The notes under the pieces were generated by a model, which was not told where the DNA came from, ran no database searches, and worked only from the letters and a program-made list of their open reading frames with translations. Shown here piece after piece: positions 36,001 through 44,431 of a DNA stretch of 64,000 bases. The translations under genes and the position numbers were made by a program. How positions within the stretch are numbered: the first letter of the stretch is position 1; each line of letters starts with the position of its first letter. Source of the DNA: Solirubrum puertoriconensis (GTDB lineage Bacteria > Bacteroidota > Bacteroidia > Cytophagales > Hymenobacteraceae). The stretch spans positions 806,003-870,002 of the forward strand of contig NZ_LNAL01000006.1 of the NCBI RefSeq assembly GCF_001483135.1, written 5' to 3'.

Positions 36001-36176
36001 GCGTTTACCTGACGGGGCAAAACGTGTTCACGATTACCGATTACTCTGGCTACGACCCCGAAGTGGTGAACGTGAACACCGTAACGCGCTTTGCCGATCC
36101 GCTGCTGCGCGGCGTCGATGAAGGCTACTACCCCAACGTGCGCACGTTCACGGCGGGCTTGCAAGTGGGGCTCTAA
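33063..36176 (+). CDS. SusC/RagA-type TonB-dependent oligosaccharide importer
   Basis: Start at 33063 (MNKTVLSKYGLAFPTLLGLL) gives a signal peptide. A carboxypeptidase-like domain follows (GRVVDEQGQGLPGVTVLQRG), then the TonB box region and a plug with the SusC signature (GIQGRLPGVQV, GAPGQAPIVNIRGIGTL, LYVVDGLW, VLKDAASLAPYGSRGANGVI). The 22-strand barrel ends with RTFTAGLQVGL. It imports oligosaccharides across the outer membrane with the SusD lipoprotein encoded next. Confidence 0.95.
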   Translation: MNKTVLSKYGLAFPTLLGLLAAPPAPVHAANPEAAPRALQPDITVRGRVVDEQGQGLPGVTVLQRGSTNGTSSDSEGRFTITVPDDATLVFSYVGYTTQEVAVGGRATLDVSLRQDTKALQELVVVGYLTQNRQDVTGSVASVSGDDVRRAPVATLAEGIQGRLPGVQVTNSGAPGQAPIVNIRGIGTLTSGSGPLYVVDGLWVENIRDFNPQDVESVQVLKDAASLAPYGSRGANGVIIITTRRGKEGTPAINVNAYVGVQNITQTYDLMNAQQWAAVNRQAYENAGRAPQPFAANPPAGVDTDWQDALIKQGTVQDYNVGFSGGGPNSNFLISGGYFTQTGTIVGPRFDRYSVRLNTGFRRGKLRVGENALLTRSNQVRVNGAPFVDVLRMLPVIPIQDPANPGGFGFGNNNASTFGTNPIALQRLLNNTSVNNRLQGNVFGEFDILSSLRYRLNLGVDYLAYHDREKRQFGQWRQNDPLNPSYYAENQGNDFFTLVENTLTFDKSFGDNNVTAVAGYTEQRQHNEFTRGRNNGYGTGPIYYWSLSAGSTTPSVEGNEYTWTKRSYLGQVTYDYKQRYLLTGAVRRDGSSRFDPDNRWGTFWAASAGWRISEEGFFDAVSAVSNLKLRASYGSLGNESLNGPFGGSYLWQGAVNPNVNYPFGGDNIQNGSIQTQLVSNNIAWEERRTTNVGFDAGFLEDRITFSADYYVSQTRNALVRPATPIILGNAGEEPYRRVGRIENRGFEFQAGYNENRNPFKYGVSANLTTIKNEVQRLSDDGSSSFFVAGPEGGVTRTEVGYEVGSFYLFQFDGIFQQGDNIANSAQPNARPGDVRYRDINNDGRIDQLDRTHVGRVFPKIQYGVNLNASYLGFDVAAFFQGVAGNDILNTTRWWLDRTDDNGNYRADFSPWTPNNPSNTTPRALISGGGGQAGEAAGINSRLASTRWLESGSYMRLKNIQIGYTLPKTLTERWGGITNVRVYLTGQNVFTITDYSGYDPEVVNVNTVTRFADPLLRGVDEGYYPNVRTFTAGLQVGL

Positions 36177-36218
36177 CGTCAGCGGTAAACGCCTATTCTC
36201 ACTCCACGTCGACTTCCC

Positions 36219-37772
36219 ATGAAAGCACATACCCTTAAACTTTGCGTGCTGGCGGGCGGCCTAATGCTCGGCGCCACGGCTTGCGACAAAGATTTGCTGG
36301 ACCAGGTAAACCCCAACCAGCCCACCACCGAAACCTTCTGGCGCAACAGCGACGACGCCATTAAGGGCGCAAACGCGGCCTACAGCGGCTTGCAGCAGCT
36401 GGGCACGTACCGCCGCTGGCTCAACTTCGCGTTCGATTTGCGCTCCGACGATAGTTTCAGCTCCAGCCCCTGGGGCGAGCTGGCCGACTTCACGCGTTTC
36501 ACGCAGCCCAACTACAACTTTGAGGTGTCGCGCGATATTTGGCGCGACCATTACCGGGCCATTTGGCGCACCAACCAGGTGCTGGCCAACGTGCCCAACA
36601 TCGAGATGGACGCAGCCCTGAAAGCGCGCGTGCTTGGCGAGGCGCGTTTCCTGCGGGCCTTATACTACTTCAACCTGGTGTCGCTCTACGGCAATGTGCC
36701 ACTGGCGCTGCAGCCCGCCGACCCCACCAACCTGCCGGCGCAGGCTACCGAGGCCCAGGTGTGGGCGCAGATTATCGAAGATTTGCAGGCTGCCAAAGGT
36801 GCGTTGCCGGTGTCGTACACGGGCAGCAACGATGTGGGCCGCGCCACCAAAGGCGCTGCCACCACGCTCCTGGGTAAGGTGTACATGCAAAACCGGCAGT
36901 GGGCGCAGGCGCAGGCACAGTTTCAGGAGGTAATCAGCTCCAACCAGTACCAGCTGGCCGCCAACTACACCGATAACTTCCGCCACACCACCGAAAACAA
37001 CCGCGAATCTATTTTTGAGGTGCAGTTTTCGGATGCCAAACTGGGCGGCAACGACCAGGACGACGCTACCTCCTCGGAGGGCGGGCAACGCTCGCAATTT
37101 TGGGGCGTGCCGGGCGCAGGTTTTGTCGACGGCGAGCTGCGGCCGTGGGTGATAAACGAGTTTTTGCAGGAGGGCACCACTGCCGGACAGCGCGACCCGC
37201 GCCTCGCCGCAACCGCTTTTTACAACCGCCGCAACTTTACCACGGCGCTGCCCGTGGATGCCGACACGCTGGTGTACGGCCGGGGCTTTCTGACGCGCTT
37301 CAGGGGCAACGCCCGCGACCTGAGCCGCATTTACTGGCGCAAGTACCAAACCGATTACTACCGCACATTCGAGAACTTCGACTCGCCCATCAACCACCGC
37401 GTGATGCGCTACGCCGATGTGATGCTGTTGCAAGCCGAAGCCCTGAACGAGCAAGGTCAAACCCAAACCGCCGTGCCGCTCATCAACCAGGTGCGGCAGC
37501 GTGCTGGCCTGGCGCCGCTGGTAGCTGCTACTTTCAACCAGAATTCGTTGCGCATGCAGCTGATGCACGAGCGCGTAACGGAGCTTACCGGCGAAGGCTG
37601 GCGCTGGTTTGATTTGCGCCGCTGGGGCCTGATTGAAAACCAAGCTGGCCTCGACCAGCTCCGGCAGCGCGACCCCGACTTCGTAAACTTCCAGTTGAAT
37701 AGGTCGCGGCTGCTGCCCATTCCGCAGAACGACATTGACTTGGCCCGCCTAACCCAGAACCCCGGTTGGTAA
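36219..37772 (+). CDS. SusD/RagB-type surface glycan-binding lipoprotein
   Basis: 517 residues, lipobox LGATAC (Cys at residue 22). The SusD fold is shown by VNPNQPTTETFWRNSDDAI, ARVLGEARFLRALYYFNLVS (TPR-like), VMLLQAEALNEQGQTQTAV and the C-terminal ELTGEGWRWFDLRRWGLIEN and LLPIPQNDIDL motifs. It starts 42 bp after susC. It caps the SusC barrel and binds the glycan. A terminator follows. Confidence 0.95.
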   Translation: MKAHTLKLCVLAGGLMLGATACDKDLLDQVNPNQPTTETFWRNSDDAIKGANAAYSGLQQLGTYRRWLNFAFDLRSDDSFSSSPWGELADFTRFTQPNYNFEVSRDIWRDHYRAIWRTNQVLANVPNIEMDAALKARVLGEARFLRALYYFNLVSLYGNVPLALQPADPTNLPAQATEAQVWAQIIEDLQAAKGALPVSYTGSNDVGRATKGAATTLLGKVYMQNRQWAQAQAQFQEVISSNQYQLAANYTDNFRHTTENNRESIFEVQFSDAKLGGNDQDDATSSEGGQRSQFWGVPGAGFVDGELRPWVINEFLQEGTTAGQRDPRLAATAFYNRRNFTTALPVDADTLVYGRGFLTRFRGNARDLSRIYWRKYQTDYYRTFENFDSPINHRVMRYADVMLLQAEALNEQGQTQTAVPLINQVRQRAGLAPLVAATFNQNSLRMQLMHERVTELTGEGWRWFDLRRWGLIENQAGLDQLRQRDPDFVNFQLNRSRLLPIPQNDIDLARLTQNPGW

Positions 37773-37804
37773 GCCCTAGGTTAGCCTCGGCACCCTGCAC
37801 CCCC

Positions 37805-37841
37805 ACAGCCGTTCCGGTGCCCGCCGGAACGGCTGTTTTTG
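37805..37841 (+). terminator. Terminator after susD
   Basis: Perfect 13-bp stem ACAGCCGTTCCGG / CCGGAACGGCTGT with a 6-nt loop and five T, 33 bp after the stop codon. It may set higher susCD than enzyme expression. Confidence 0.88.
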
Positions 37842-37907
37842 CTGCCATTCCTTGTACCTTCCGGCCAGTGCCTGCCGCTGGTTCGTGCTCCACCCAAACC
37901 TAGGCTC

Positions 37908-38984
37908 ATGACTGCAAACTCGTCGCGCTGGCTGTTTCTGCTGACGGCGCTGTGGCTGGCTTCGCCCGCGTGCAAAAAGGCCGACCCGGTAATTCCGCCG
38001 CCGCCTTCGCCCGTAAACGACGCCACCACCTACACCAACCCGCTGCTGCCCTCGGGCCCCGACCCGTGGGTGTACCAGAAGGATGGCGTGTATTACTACA
38101 TGCACACCACCGGCAACAACCTGCAGCTCTGGAAAACGGCGAAGATGTCGGAGCTGGGTTCGGCCCCGAACAAGATTATCTGGTCGCCACCGGCGGGGGG
38201 CAGTGCCTCGCGCGACATTTGGGCGCCGGAAATCCATTACCTGGATGGCAAGTGGTACGTGTACTTCACGGCCGGGCCGGGCAACTGCTGCGGCGGCCAG
38301 CGCACCTGGGTGCTCGAGAACTCCGCCGCCGACCCCACCACCGGCACGTGGGTGGAGAAAGGCCGCATCTATAACCCCGCGCAGGATTACTGGGCCATTG
38401 ATGGCACCGTGCTCGAGCAGGGCAGTAAACGGTACTTTATCTGGTCGGGGCAAAGCGGCGGTACCGGCGCCGACAAAGACGAGCAGCGCCTGTACATCTC
38501 CGAGATGAGCAACCCCTGGACGCTCATCGGACCTAGGGTGGAGCTTTCGCGCCCGCAGTACAACTGGGAAACCAGCGGCACGCCCGATGTAAACGAAGGC
38601 CCGCAGGTGCTGAAGCACAACGGCCGCACCTTTATCGTGTACTCGGCCAGCCACTGCAGCACCGACGATTACGCCCTAGGTCTGCTGAGCCTCTCGGGCA
38701 CAGGCAACCCCATGGACCCCAACGCCTGGACGAAATCGGCCGCGCCGGTATTCACCAAAGACCCTAACAACAAGGCGTTTGGGCCCGGGCACAACAGCTT
38801 CTTCGTATCGCGCGACGGCACCGAAAGCTGGATTTTGTACCACGCCAACCCCAACCCCGGGCAAGGCTGCGGCGATGCGCGCACCCCCCGTATGCAGAAG
38901 TTTACCTGGAACGCCGATGGCACGCCCAACTTCGGGGCGCCCGCGCCCATCAACACTCCTTTACCCGAACCGGCCGGCGAGTAA
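37908..38984 (+). CDS. Glycoside hydrolase family 43 lipoprotein
   Basis: The start at 37908 gives a lipoprotein signal (LASPAC, Cys22). Catalytic residues of GH43 are Asp52 (GPDPWV), Asp165 (WAIDGT) and Glu230 (NEGPQV). Two adjacent Cys (NCCGG) lie near residue 127. It is an arabinofuranosidase/xylosidase-type enzyme anchored in an outer membrane leaflet or in the periplasm. It sits between susCD and a second GH43. Confidence 0.9.
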   Translation: MTANSSRWLFLLTALWLASPACKKADPVIPPPPSPVNDATTYTNPLLPSGPDPWVYQKDGVYYYMHTTGNNLQLWKTAKMSELGSAPNKIIWSPPAGGSASRDIWAPEIHYLDGKWYVYFTAGPGNCCGGQRTWVLENSAADPTTGTWVEKGRIYNPAQDYWAIDGTVLEQGSKRYFIWSGQSGGTGADKDEQRLYISEMSNPWTLIGPRVELSRPQYNWETSGTPDVNEGPQVLKHNGRTFIVYSASHCSTDDYALGLLSLSGTGNPMDPNAWTKSAAPVFTKDPNNKAFGPGHNSFFVSRDGTESWILYHANPNPGQGCGDARTPRMQKFTWNADGTPNFGAPAPINTPLPEPAGE

Positions 38985-39032
38985 GCCGCGCTGGGTGTAA
39001 CTACACTGTCGAACCAAAACCTGTCAGCCCGC

Positions 39033-40646
39033 GTGTTCTCTACCTTCCACCCGCACACCCGCCAAGCTGCCCTGTGGTTGGGCCTAGGTTTAAGCCTGCT
39101 CGGCACTGCCTGCAAGCCCGGCGTAACTACCTCGCAAAAAGCCGCGGCCCCACCCGCCACGGCGGCCGCGCCCATCACCAACCCCATTTTGCCCGGCGAC
39201 TACCCCGACCCCTCGGTGGATAAGCTCGGTGACAACTTTTGGGCTACTGCTACTACCTCCAACTGGGGGCCTATTTTTCCGCTGTTGAAATCGAAAAACC
39301 TGACGGAGTGGGAGCTGGTAGGCCACGTGTTTCCGGATAAAATGCCGGCCTGGGCCGACTACTACTTCTGGGCGCCCGAAATCAGCTTTGAGAAAGGCAA
39401 AACCTACATCTACTACACCGCCCACAAGCGCGGCGGCAACTTGTGCGTAGCCGTGGCCAGCGCCGACAAGCCCGAAGGCCCCTATACCGACCACGGCCCG
39501 TTGATAGGGCAGGAGGTAGGCTCGATCGACGGCTTTCCGATGCGCGACGAAAACAGCCGCCTGTACCTGATTTGGAAGGAAGACGGCAACAGCGTAGGCA
39601 AACCTACCCCCATTTGGGCGCAGCCCATGAATGAGGAGCGCACCGCCTTGGTGGGCGAGCGGGTGGAGCTTTTCCGGAACGACAAACCCTGGGAGGGCAA
39701 CCTGGTAGAAGGCGTGGCCATGGTGCGCCACAACGATTACTACTACGCCTTTTATGCCGGCAACGGCTGCTGCGGGGGCGCCTGCACCTACGGCACCGGC
39801 GTAGCTCGCTCGCGCAAGCTCACCGGCCCCTGGGAGAAGTACGAGAAGAACCCCGTAATCCTGAGCAACGAAACCTGGAAGTGCCCCGGCCACGGTACCG
39901 TGGTGCAGCGCAACGGGCAGTGGTTTTTGCTGCACCATGCCTACAGTGCCCGCGGCCACGAGTACGTGGGTCGGCAGGGGGTGCTTACAGAGTTTCGCTG
40001 GAATGCCGAGGGTTGGCCCGAGTTTATCAACCAAAGCACGCCCGGTACGCCCGGCGTGCCCACTGCTCTCAGCCGCAAAACCGTTACCGAAGATTTTAAA
40101 GGCAAGGAGCTGCAGCCCTCGTGGCAGTGGCCCGTAGAGGAAAAACCCGCCTTTGCCCTGCGCGATGGTAAGCTGATGCTCACGGCGCGCCCCGATAAAA
40201 GCGGCGCCATGTTGGGCCACCAGATTTACACCCCTGATTTCACGGCCACCACTACGCTGCTCGAGCCGGGCACCTTGCCCACCGGTACCGCTGCCGGCAT
40301 TGCCGCCCTAGGCGACCCCGACAACACAATTGCCCTAACTGCCGGCGACGGAAAGCTGCGCGTGTGGCAGCTCGAAAAAGGCAAGCGTAAAGTACTCGGC
40401 GAAACCGCCCTGCCCACTGCTAAAGCCCTGACGCTGCGCATGAATGCCCAAGACGGCAAGCAGTATAGCTTTCAGTACAGCACCGATGGCGGCAAAGCCT
40501 GGCAGAGTCTGCCCAGCCTGACTGCGCCCGTTAATGGTGGCTATCTGCCGCCTTGGGATCGGGGCGTGCGCGCCGGCGTGCTGGCCCTAGGCCCGGCCGC
40601 GGCCACTGCCACCTTCGATGACTTTGTGCTGGATAGCAAGCCCTAG
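39033..40646 (+). CDS. GH43 lipoprotein with C-terminal beta-sandwich (GTG start)
   Basis: The start codon is GTG at 39033; the lipobox LLGTAC (Cys27) follows directly, which supports it. GH43 catalytic residues are Asp59 (YPDPSV), Asp166 (SIDGFP) and Glu226 (VEGVAM). From ~345 a second domain (VTEDFKGKELQPSWQW, LMLTARPDKSGAMLGHQIY, DRGVRAGVLALGPA) resembles the concanavalin-like module of beta-xylosidases and arabinan-acting GH43. It follows the other GH43 by 48 bp. Confidence 0.9.
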   Translation: MFSTFHPHTRQAALWLGLGLSLLGTACKPGVTTSQKAAAPPATAAAPITNPILPGDYPDPSVDKLGDNFWATATTSNWGPIFPLLKSKNLTEWELVGHVFPDKMPAWADYYFWAPEISFEKGKTYIYYTAHKRGGNLCVAVASADKPEGPYTDHGPLIGQEVGSIDGFPMRDENSRLYLIWKEDGNSVGKPTPIWAQPMNEERTALVGERVELFRNDKPWEGNLVEGVAMVRHNDYYYAFYAGNGCCGGACTYGTGVARSRKLTGPWEKYEKNPVILSNETWKCPGHGTVVQRNGQWFLLHHAYSARGHEYVGRQGVLTEFRWNAEGWPEFINQSTPGTPGVPTALSRKTVTEDFKGKELQPSWQWPVEEKPAFALRDGKLMLTARPDKSGAMLGHQIYTPDFTATTTLLEPGTLPTGTAAGIAALGDPDNTIALTAGDGKLRVWQLEKGKRKVLGETALPTAKALTLRMNAQDGKQYSFQYSTDGGKAWQSLPSLTAPVNGGYLPPWDRGVRAGVLALGPAAATATFDDFVLDSKP

Positions 40647-40732
40647 GCAGCAGCCGAAAAACCACCGACTAGTCGCTTATTCCCGTTTTCTGCCTTTTTT
40701 ACCGCCCCGTTATCCTGTAACAACGCTCCACC

Positions 40733-41956
40733 ATGACCAAAACCTACCGCACTGGTGTGCTGGCCGGGAGTATGGCTGCTCTGCTGCTGGCTGGCTGCAA
40801 CCAAAACGCCAGCAACACCGAGCAGAATGCTGCCGATGCAAACACCGCCAGCACCTCGGCCGATACTACCCAAACCACAACCAGTGCTATGCCTACGTCT
40901 GCCTCCTTCGGCAAAACCAAGGACGGCCAGGAGGTGCAGCTCTTCACGCTCACCAACGCCCACGGCCTCAAAGCAACCATCACCAACTACGGCGGCATCG
41001 TTACCAGCCTTACCACGCCCGATAAAAACGGCCAGCAAGGCGACATTGTGCTGGGCTTCGACAACCTGGCCGACTACCAGCGCGACGCGCCGTACGACTC
41101 GCCTTACTTCGGGGCGCTGATTGGCCGCTACGGCAACCGCATTGCTAAAGGCCGCTTTACGCTCGATGGCAAAACCTACCAGCTGGCTACCAACAACGGG
41201 CCCAACCACCTGCATGGCGGCGTGAAAGGTTTCGATAAGGTGGTGTGGCAGGCGCAGCCCGGCTCCTCGGCCGATGGGCAAAACCTAACCCTCACGTACC
41301 TGAGCAAGGACAGCGAAGAAGGCTACCCCGGCAACCTGAACGTGAAGGTGGTGTACACGCTCACCAACAACGACGCCCTGCGCATCGACTACACTGCCAC
41401 CACCGATAAGGCCACGCCCGTAAACCTCACGCACCACAGCTACTTCAACCTCAACCACGGCAAGGCCCAAAATGCCCTAGGGCACGAGCTTACCCTCGAC
41501 GCCGACCGCTACACCGTGGTAAACGACCAGCTGATACCTACCGGCGAGCTGCGCGCCGTGGCAGGCACACCCATGGATTTCCGGCAGGCGCATACCATCG
41601 GCGAGCGGATTGCCAAAGTGGGCGGTGCTGCGCCTGGCGGTTACGACCACAACTGGGTGCTAACCCAAGCCAATGCTGCCGGCCTGCGCCGCGCCGCCGC
41701 AGTGTACGAGCCCACCACCGGCCGCACCATGGAGGTGTTCACCGATCAGCCCGGCATTCAGTTTTACTCGGGCAACTTCCTCAACGGCAACCTCAAAGGC
41801 AAGGGCGGTGTGCAGTACCCGCAGCACTACGGCTTCTGTCTCGAAACGCAGCACTTCCCCGATTCGCCCAACCAGCCCAAATTCCCGAGCACCATTTTGC
41901 GCCCCGGCGAAACGCTGCACACCGTTACGGAGTACCGCTTTGGCGTGCGCAAGTAG
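40733..41956 (+). CDS. galM: Aldose 1-epimerase (mutarotase), lipoprotein
   Basis: 407 residues; lipobox LLLAGC (Cys22) and a Thr/Ala-rich tether precede the mutarotase domain. Family motifs: ALIGRYGNRIAKGRF, NNGPNHLHGG, VNLTHHSYFNLNH (catalytic His), GGYDHNWVL, and CLETQHFPDSPNQPKFPS with the catalytic Glu. It interconverts alpha and beta sugar anomers. An exported copy next to the sugar symporter should speed uptake of sugars released by the GH43 enzymes. Confidence 0.94.
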   Translation: MTKTYRTGVLAGSMAALLLAGCNQNASNTEQNAADANTASTSADTTQTTTSAMPTSASFGKTKDGQEVQLFTLTNAHGLKATITNYGGIVTSLTTPDKNGQQGDIVLGFDNLADYQRDAPYDSPYFGALIGRYGNRIAKGRFTLDGKTYQLATNNGPNHLHGGVKGFDKVVWQAQPGSSADGQNLTLTYLSKDSEEGYPGNLNVKVVYTLTNNDALRIDYTATTDKATPVNLTHHSYFNLNHGKAQNALGHELTLDADRYTVVNDQLIPTGELRAVAGTPMDFRQAHTIGERIAKVGGAAPGGYDHNWVLTQANAAGLRRAAAVYEPTTGRTMEVFTDQPGIQFYSGNFLNGNLKGKGGVQYPQHYGFCLETQHFPDSPNQPKFPSTILRPGETLHTVTEYRFGVRK

Positions 41957-42034
41957 GCCAACGACCGATACTCTGCTTCGGCCCAAAAAACGGCTGCCGC
42001 ATCCCCCTGAACTCTCCACCTTCCAAGCCGCTTT

Positions 42035-43735
42035 ATGCGCAACGATCTTGCTTTAATCGACCTGCTGGTCTTTCTCGTCTACATCGTGGGCGTATCGCTG
42101 TACGGGTACTACATCTACCAGCAAAAAAAGCGGGCCCAAACCGATTCGAAGGACTTCTTCTTGGCCGAAGGCTCGCTTACGTGGTGGGCCATTGGCGCCT
42201 CCATGATTGCCTCCAACATTTCGGCCGAGCAGTTCATTGGCATGTCGGGCGGAGGCTTTGTGCAGGGCATTGCCATTGCGGCCTACGAGTGGGTGGCGGC
42301 GCTAATCCTGATTTTCGTGGCGGTGTTCTTCATGCCCATTTACCTGCGCGAGAAGATTTACACCATGCCGCAGTTTTTGGAGCAGCGCTACAACGCTACG
42401 CTCAGCCTGATCATGAGCGTGTTCTGGCTGTTCCTGTATGTGCTCGTCAACCTCACAGCCATTTTGTACCTAGGGGCGCTGGCCATCAACAACATCGTGG
42501 GCGGCGAGAGCTTCCACCTGATACTGCTGGCCTTGGCGGTGTTTGCCCTGCTGCTTACCCTAGGTGGCATGAAGGTGGTAGGCTACACCGACGTGGTGCA
42601 GGTAACGGTGCTCATCATTGGCGGCTTGGCTACCACGTACATCGCCCTCACGCTGGTTAGCCAAAAGTTTGGCCTCGGCAACGATGTGCTGGCCGGCTTT
42701 AAGGCCATGATGAACGACGCCGACGACCACTTTCACATGATCTTCGAGAAGCCCGGCCCCAACGCCTCGCAGGCCGAAACCGCCCGTTACCTGGCCCTGC
42801 CTGGCCTGGCCATGTACGCCGGTGGGCAATGGGTTGCCAACCTCAACTATTGGGGTTGCAACCAGTACATTACGCAGCGCGCCCTAGGTGCCGACCTCAA
42901 CACGGCGCGCACGGGCATTCTGTTTGCGGGCTTCCTGAAGCTCATCATGCCCATCATCGTAATGCTGCCGGGCATTGCAGCCTACGTGCTGCACAAAAAC
43001 GGCGGCCTGCAGGCCGAAATGGCCTCCACGGGTTCCTTCAACCCCGACAATGCCTACTCGGCCATTCTTACCTTCTTGCCCAACGGCCTGAAGGGCATGG
43101 CGTTGGCCGCCCTCACGGCCGCCATCGTGGCCTCGTTGGCCGGCAAGGCCAACTCCATTTCCACCATCTTCACGCTCGATATCTATAAGCGTTACCTCAA
43201 CAAAACCGCCGACGAAAAGCAGCTGGTGTGGGTGGGCCGCCTCACCATTCTGGCGGCCATGCTGCTGGCCATTTTCCTGACCTGGAAAGACGTGCTCGGC
43301 ATCAGCGGCGAAGGCGGCTTTACCTTCATTCAAAAGTACACGGGCTTTATTTCGCCGGGCATCGTGGCCGTGTTTGTGCTGGGTATGTTCTGGAAGCGCA
43401 CCAGCGCCTCGGCCGCCGTGGTAGGCATCCTGGCGGGCTTTCTGCTGTCGGTGCTGTTCAACAACTACGCGCCCACGCTATTTGGGCCCGAAACCGTGCT
43501 CTACACGGCCTTCCGCAACGCCCAAGGCTTTTACGAAATACCCTTCCTGGTCAGCATGGGCTGGTCGTTCTTCTTCACGGTGGCGCTCATGGTCGTTATT
43601 AGCCTCTTCGGACCTAAGGACAACCCCAAAGGCCTGAACCTGAACACGGCCATGTTCCGCGTAAGCCCGCAGAATACCTTCCTGATCGTGCTGATTTTGC
43701 TGATGGTATCGGCGCTGTACATCAAGTTCTGGTAG
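42035..43735 (+). CDS. Sodium:sugar symporter (SGLT-like, SSS family)
   Basis: 566 residues with about 14 membrane helices. The SSS/SGLT features include WWAIGASMIASNISAEQFIG in helix 1-2, MPQFLEQRYNATLSLIM, QWVANLNYWGCNQYITQRAL, and AALTAAIVASLAGKANSIST with the sodium-site Ser region. It imports a monosaccharide with sodium across the inner membrane, the last step of this locus. It ends at a terminator, marking the end of the locus. Confidence 0.94.
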   Translation: MRNDLALIDLLVFLVYIVGVSLYGYYIYQQKKRAQTDSKDFFLAEGSLTWWAIGASMIASNISAEQFIGMSGGGFVQGIAIAAYEWVAALILIFVAVFFMPIYLREKIYTMPQFLEQRYNATLSLIMSVFWLFLYVLVNLTAILYLGALAINNIVGGESFHLILLALAVFALLLTLGGMKVVGYTDVVQVTVLIIGGLATTYIALTLVSQKFGLGNDVLAGFKAMMNDADDHFHMIFEKPGPNASQAETARYLALPGLAMYAGGQWVANLNYWGCNQYITQRALGADLNTARTGILFAGFLKLIMPIIVMLPGIAAYVLHKNGGLQAEMASTGSFNPDNAYSAILTFLPNGLKGMALAALTAAIVASLAGKANSISTIFTLDIYKRYLNKTADEKQLVWVGRLTILAAMLLAIFLTWKDVLGISGEGGFTFIQKYTGFISPGIVAVFVLGMFWKRTSASAAVVGILAGFLLSVLFNNYAPTLFGPETVLYTAFRNAQGFYEIPFLVSMGWSFFFTVALMVVISLFGPKDNPKGLNLNTAMFRVSPQNTFLIVLILLMVSALYIKFW

Positions 43736-43757
43736 GCCCGGGTGTACCTCATTTGCC

Positions 43758-43793
43758 AGCAAGGCCCGGAGTATTCCGGGCCTTGCTTGTTTA
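43758..43793 (+). terminator. Terminator at the end of the polysaccharide locus
   Basis: 12-bp perfect stem GCAAGGCCCGGA / TCCGGGCCTTGC, GTAT loop, followed by TTGTTT, 23 bp after the symporter stop. Confidence 0.85.
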
Positions 43794-43858
43794 CAGCGGC
43801 TAGGCGTTGCGCCCGATGACCCAGTACCGGATTGCCTACCTTGCGCCCTCACCTCAGT

Positions 43859-44431
43859 ATGTTGCTAGAACGTCTCAGAATGGAACGGTGGAAGATTTTG
43901 AAATCGGAGCTGGTGGTAAACCACCGCTGGTACAAGTTGCGGCGCGACCACGTGGAGCTGCCCACCGGCCAGGTGCTCGACGATTATTTTGTGAGCGTGC
44001 GGCCCAACGTGGTGCTGGTGTTTCCGCTGACTGCCGATAACCAGGTGGTGCTGGTGCGCCAGTACAAGCACGCCGCCGCCGATGTGTTTATCGAGCTGCC
44101 CGGTGGCGTGGTTGACGAAGGTGAGAACACTCCGCTCGAAGCCGCCAAGCGCGAACTGCTCGAGGAAACCGGCTACGCCTCCGACGATCTGGAGCAGCTG
44201 CTGGAAGTAACCGACAACCCCACCAAGGACACCAACCGCATTTACTTTTTTGTGGCCCGCAATGCCCGGCGCGTAGCCGAGCAGGAGCTCGACGATACCG
44301 AAAACATTGAGGTGCTAACGGTGCCCTTGGGCGACATTGAAAGCATGATTTTGAGCGGGCAAATCCGCGTGGCCGGCTCCATTGCGCTCTGCCTGCTGGC
44401 CCTGCGCAAGCTGCAGCCCGTGCGCACCTAG
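43859..44431 (+). CDS. Nudix hydrolase, ADP-sugar pyrophosphatase type
   Basis: The start is taken at 43859 (MLLERLRMERWKIL); 43880 is also possible. The fold matches ADP-ribose pyrophosphatases: VVLVRQYKHAAADVFIELPG followed by the Nudix box GGVVDEGENTPLEAAKRELL then EETGY. The box has one extra residue between the first Glu and the REL motif compared with the strict consensus. It hydrolyses nucleoside diphosphates linked to a sugar or similar. Its TAG stop overlaps that of the convergent amine oxidase. Confidence 0.9.
   Translation: MLLERLRMERWKILKSELVVNHRWYKLRRDHVELPTGQVLDDYFVSVRPNVVLVFPLTADNQVVLVRQYKHAAADVFIELPGGVVDEGENTPLEAAKRELLEETGYASDDLEQLLEVTDNPTKDTNRIYFFVARNARRVAEQELDDTENIEVLTVPLGDIESMILSGQIRVAGSIALCLLALRKLQPVRT

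Noticed and set aside
36660-37643. Long minus-strand ORF (327 codons) across susD, and similar antisense ORFs such as 39090-40220 and 62146-63027
   Set aside because: They mirror clear genes on the opposite strand, have Val/Leu/His-rich composition typical of antisense frames in GC-rich DNA and show no domain.
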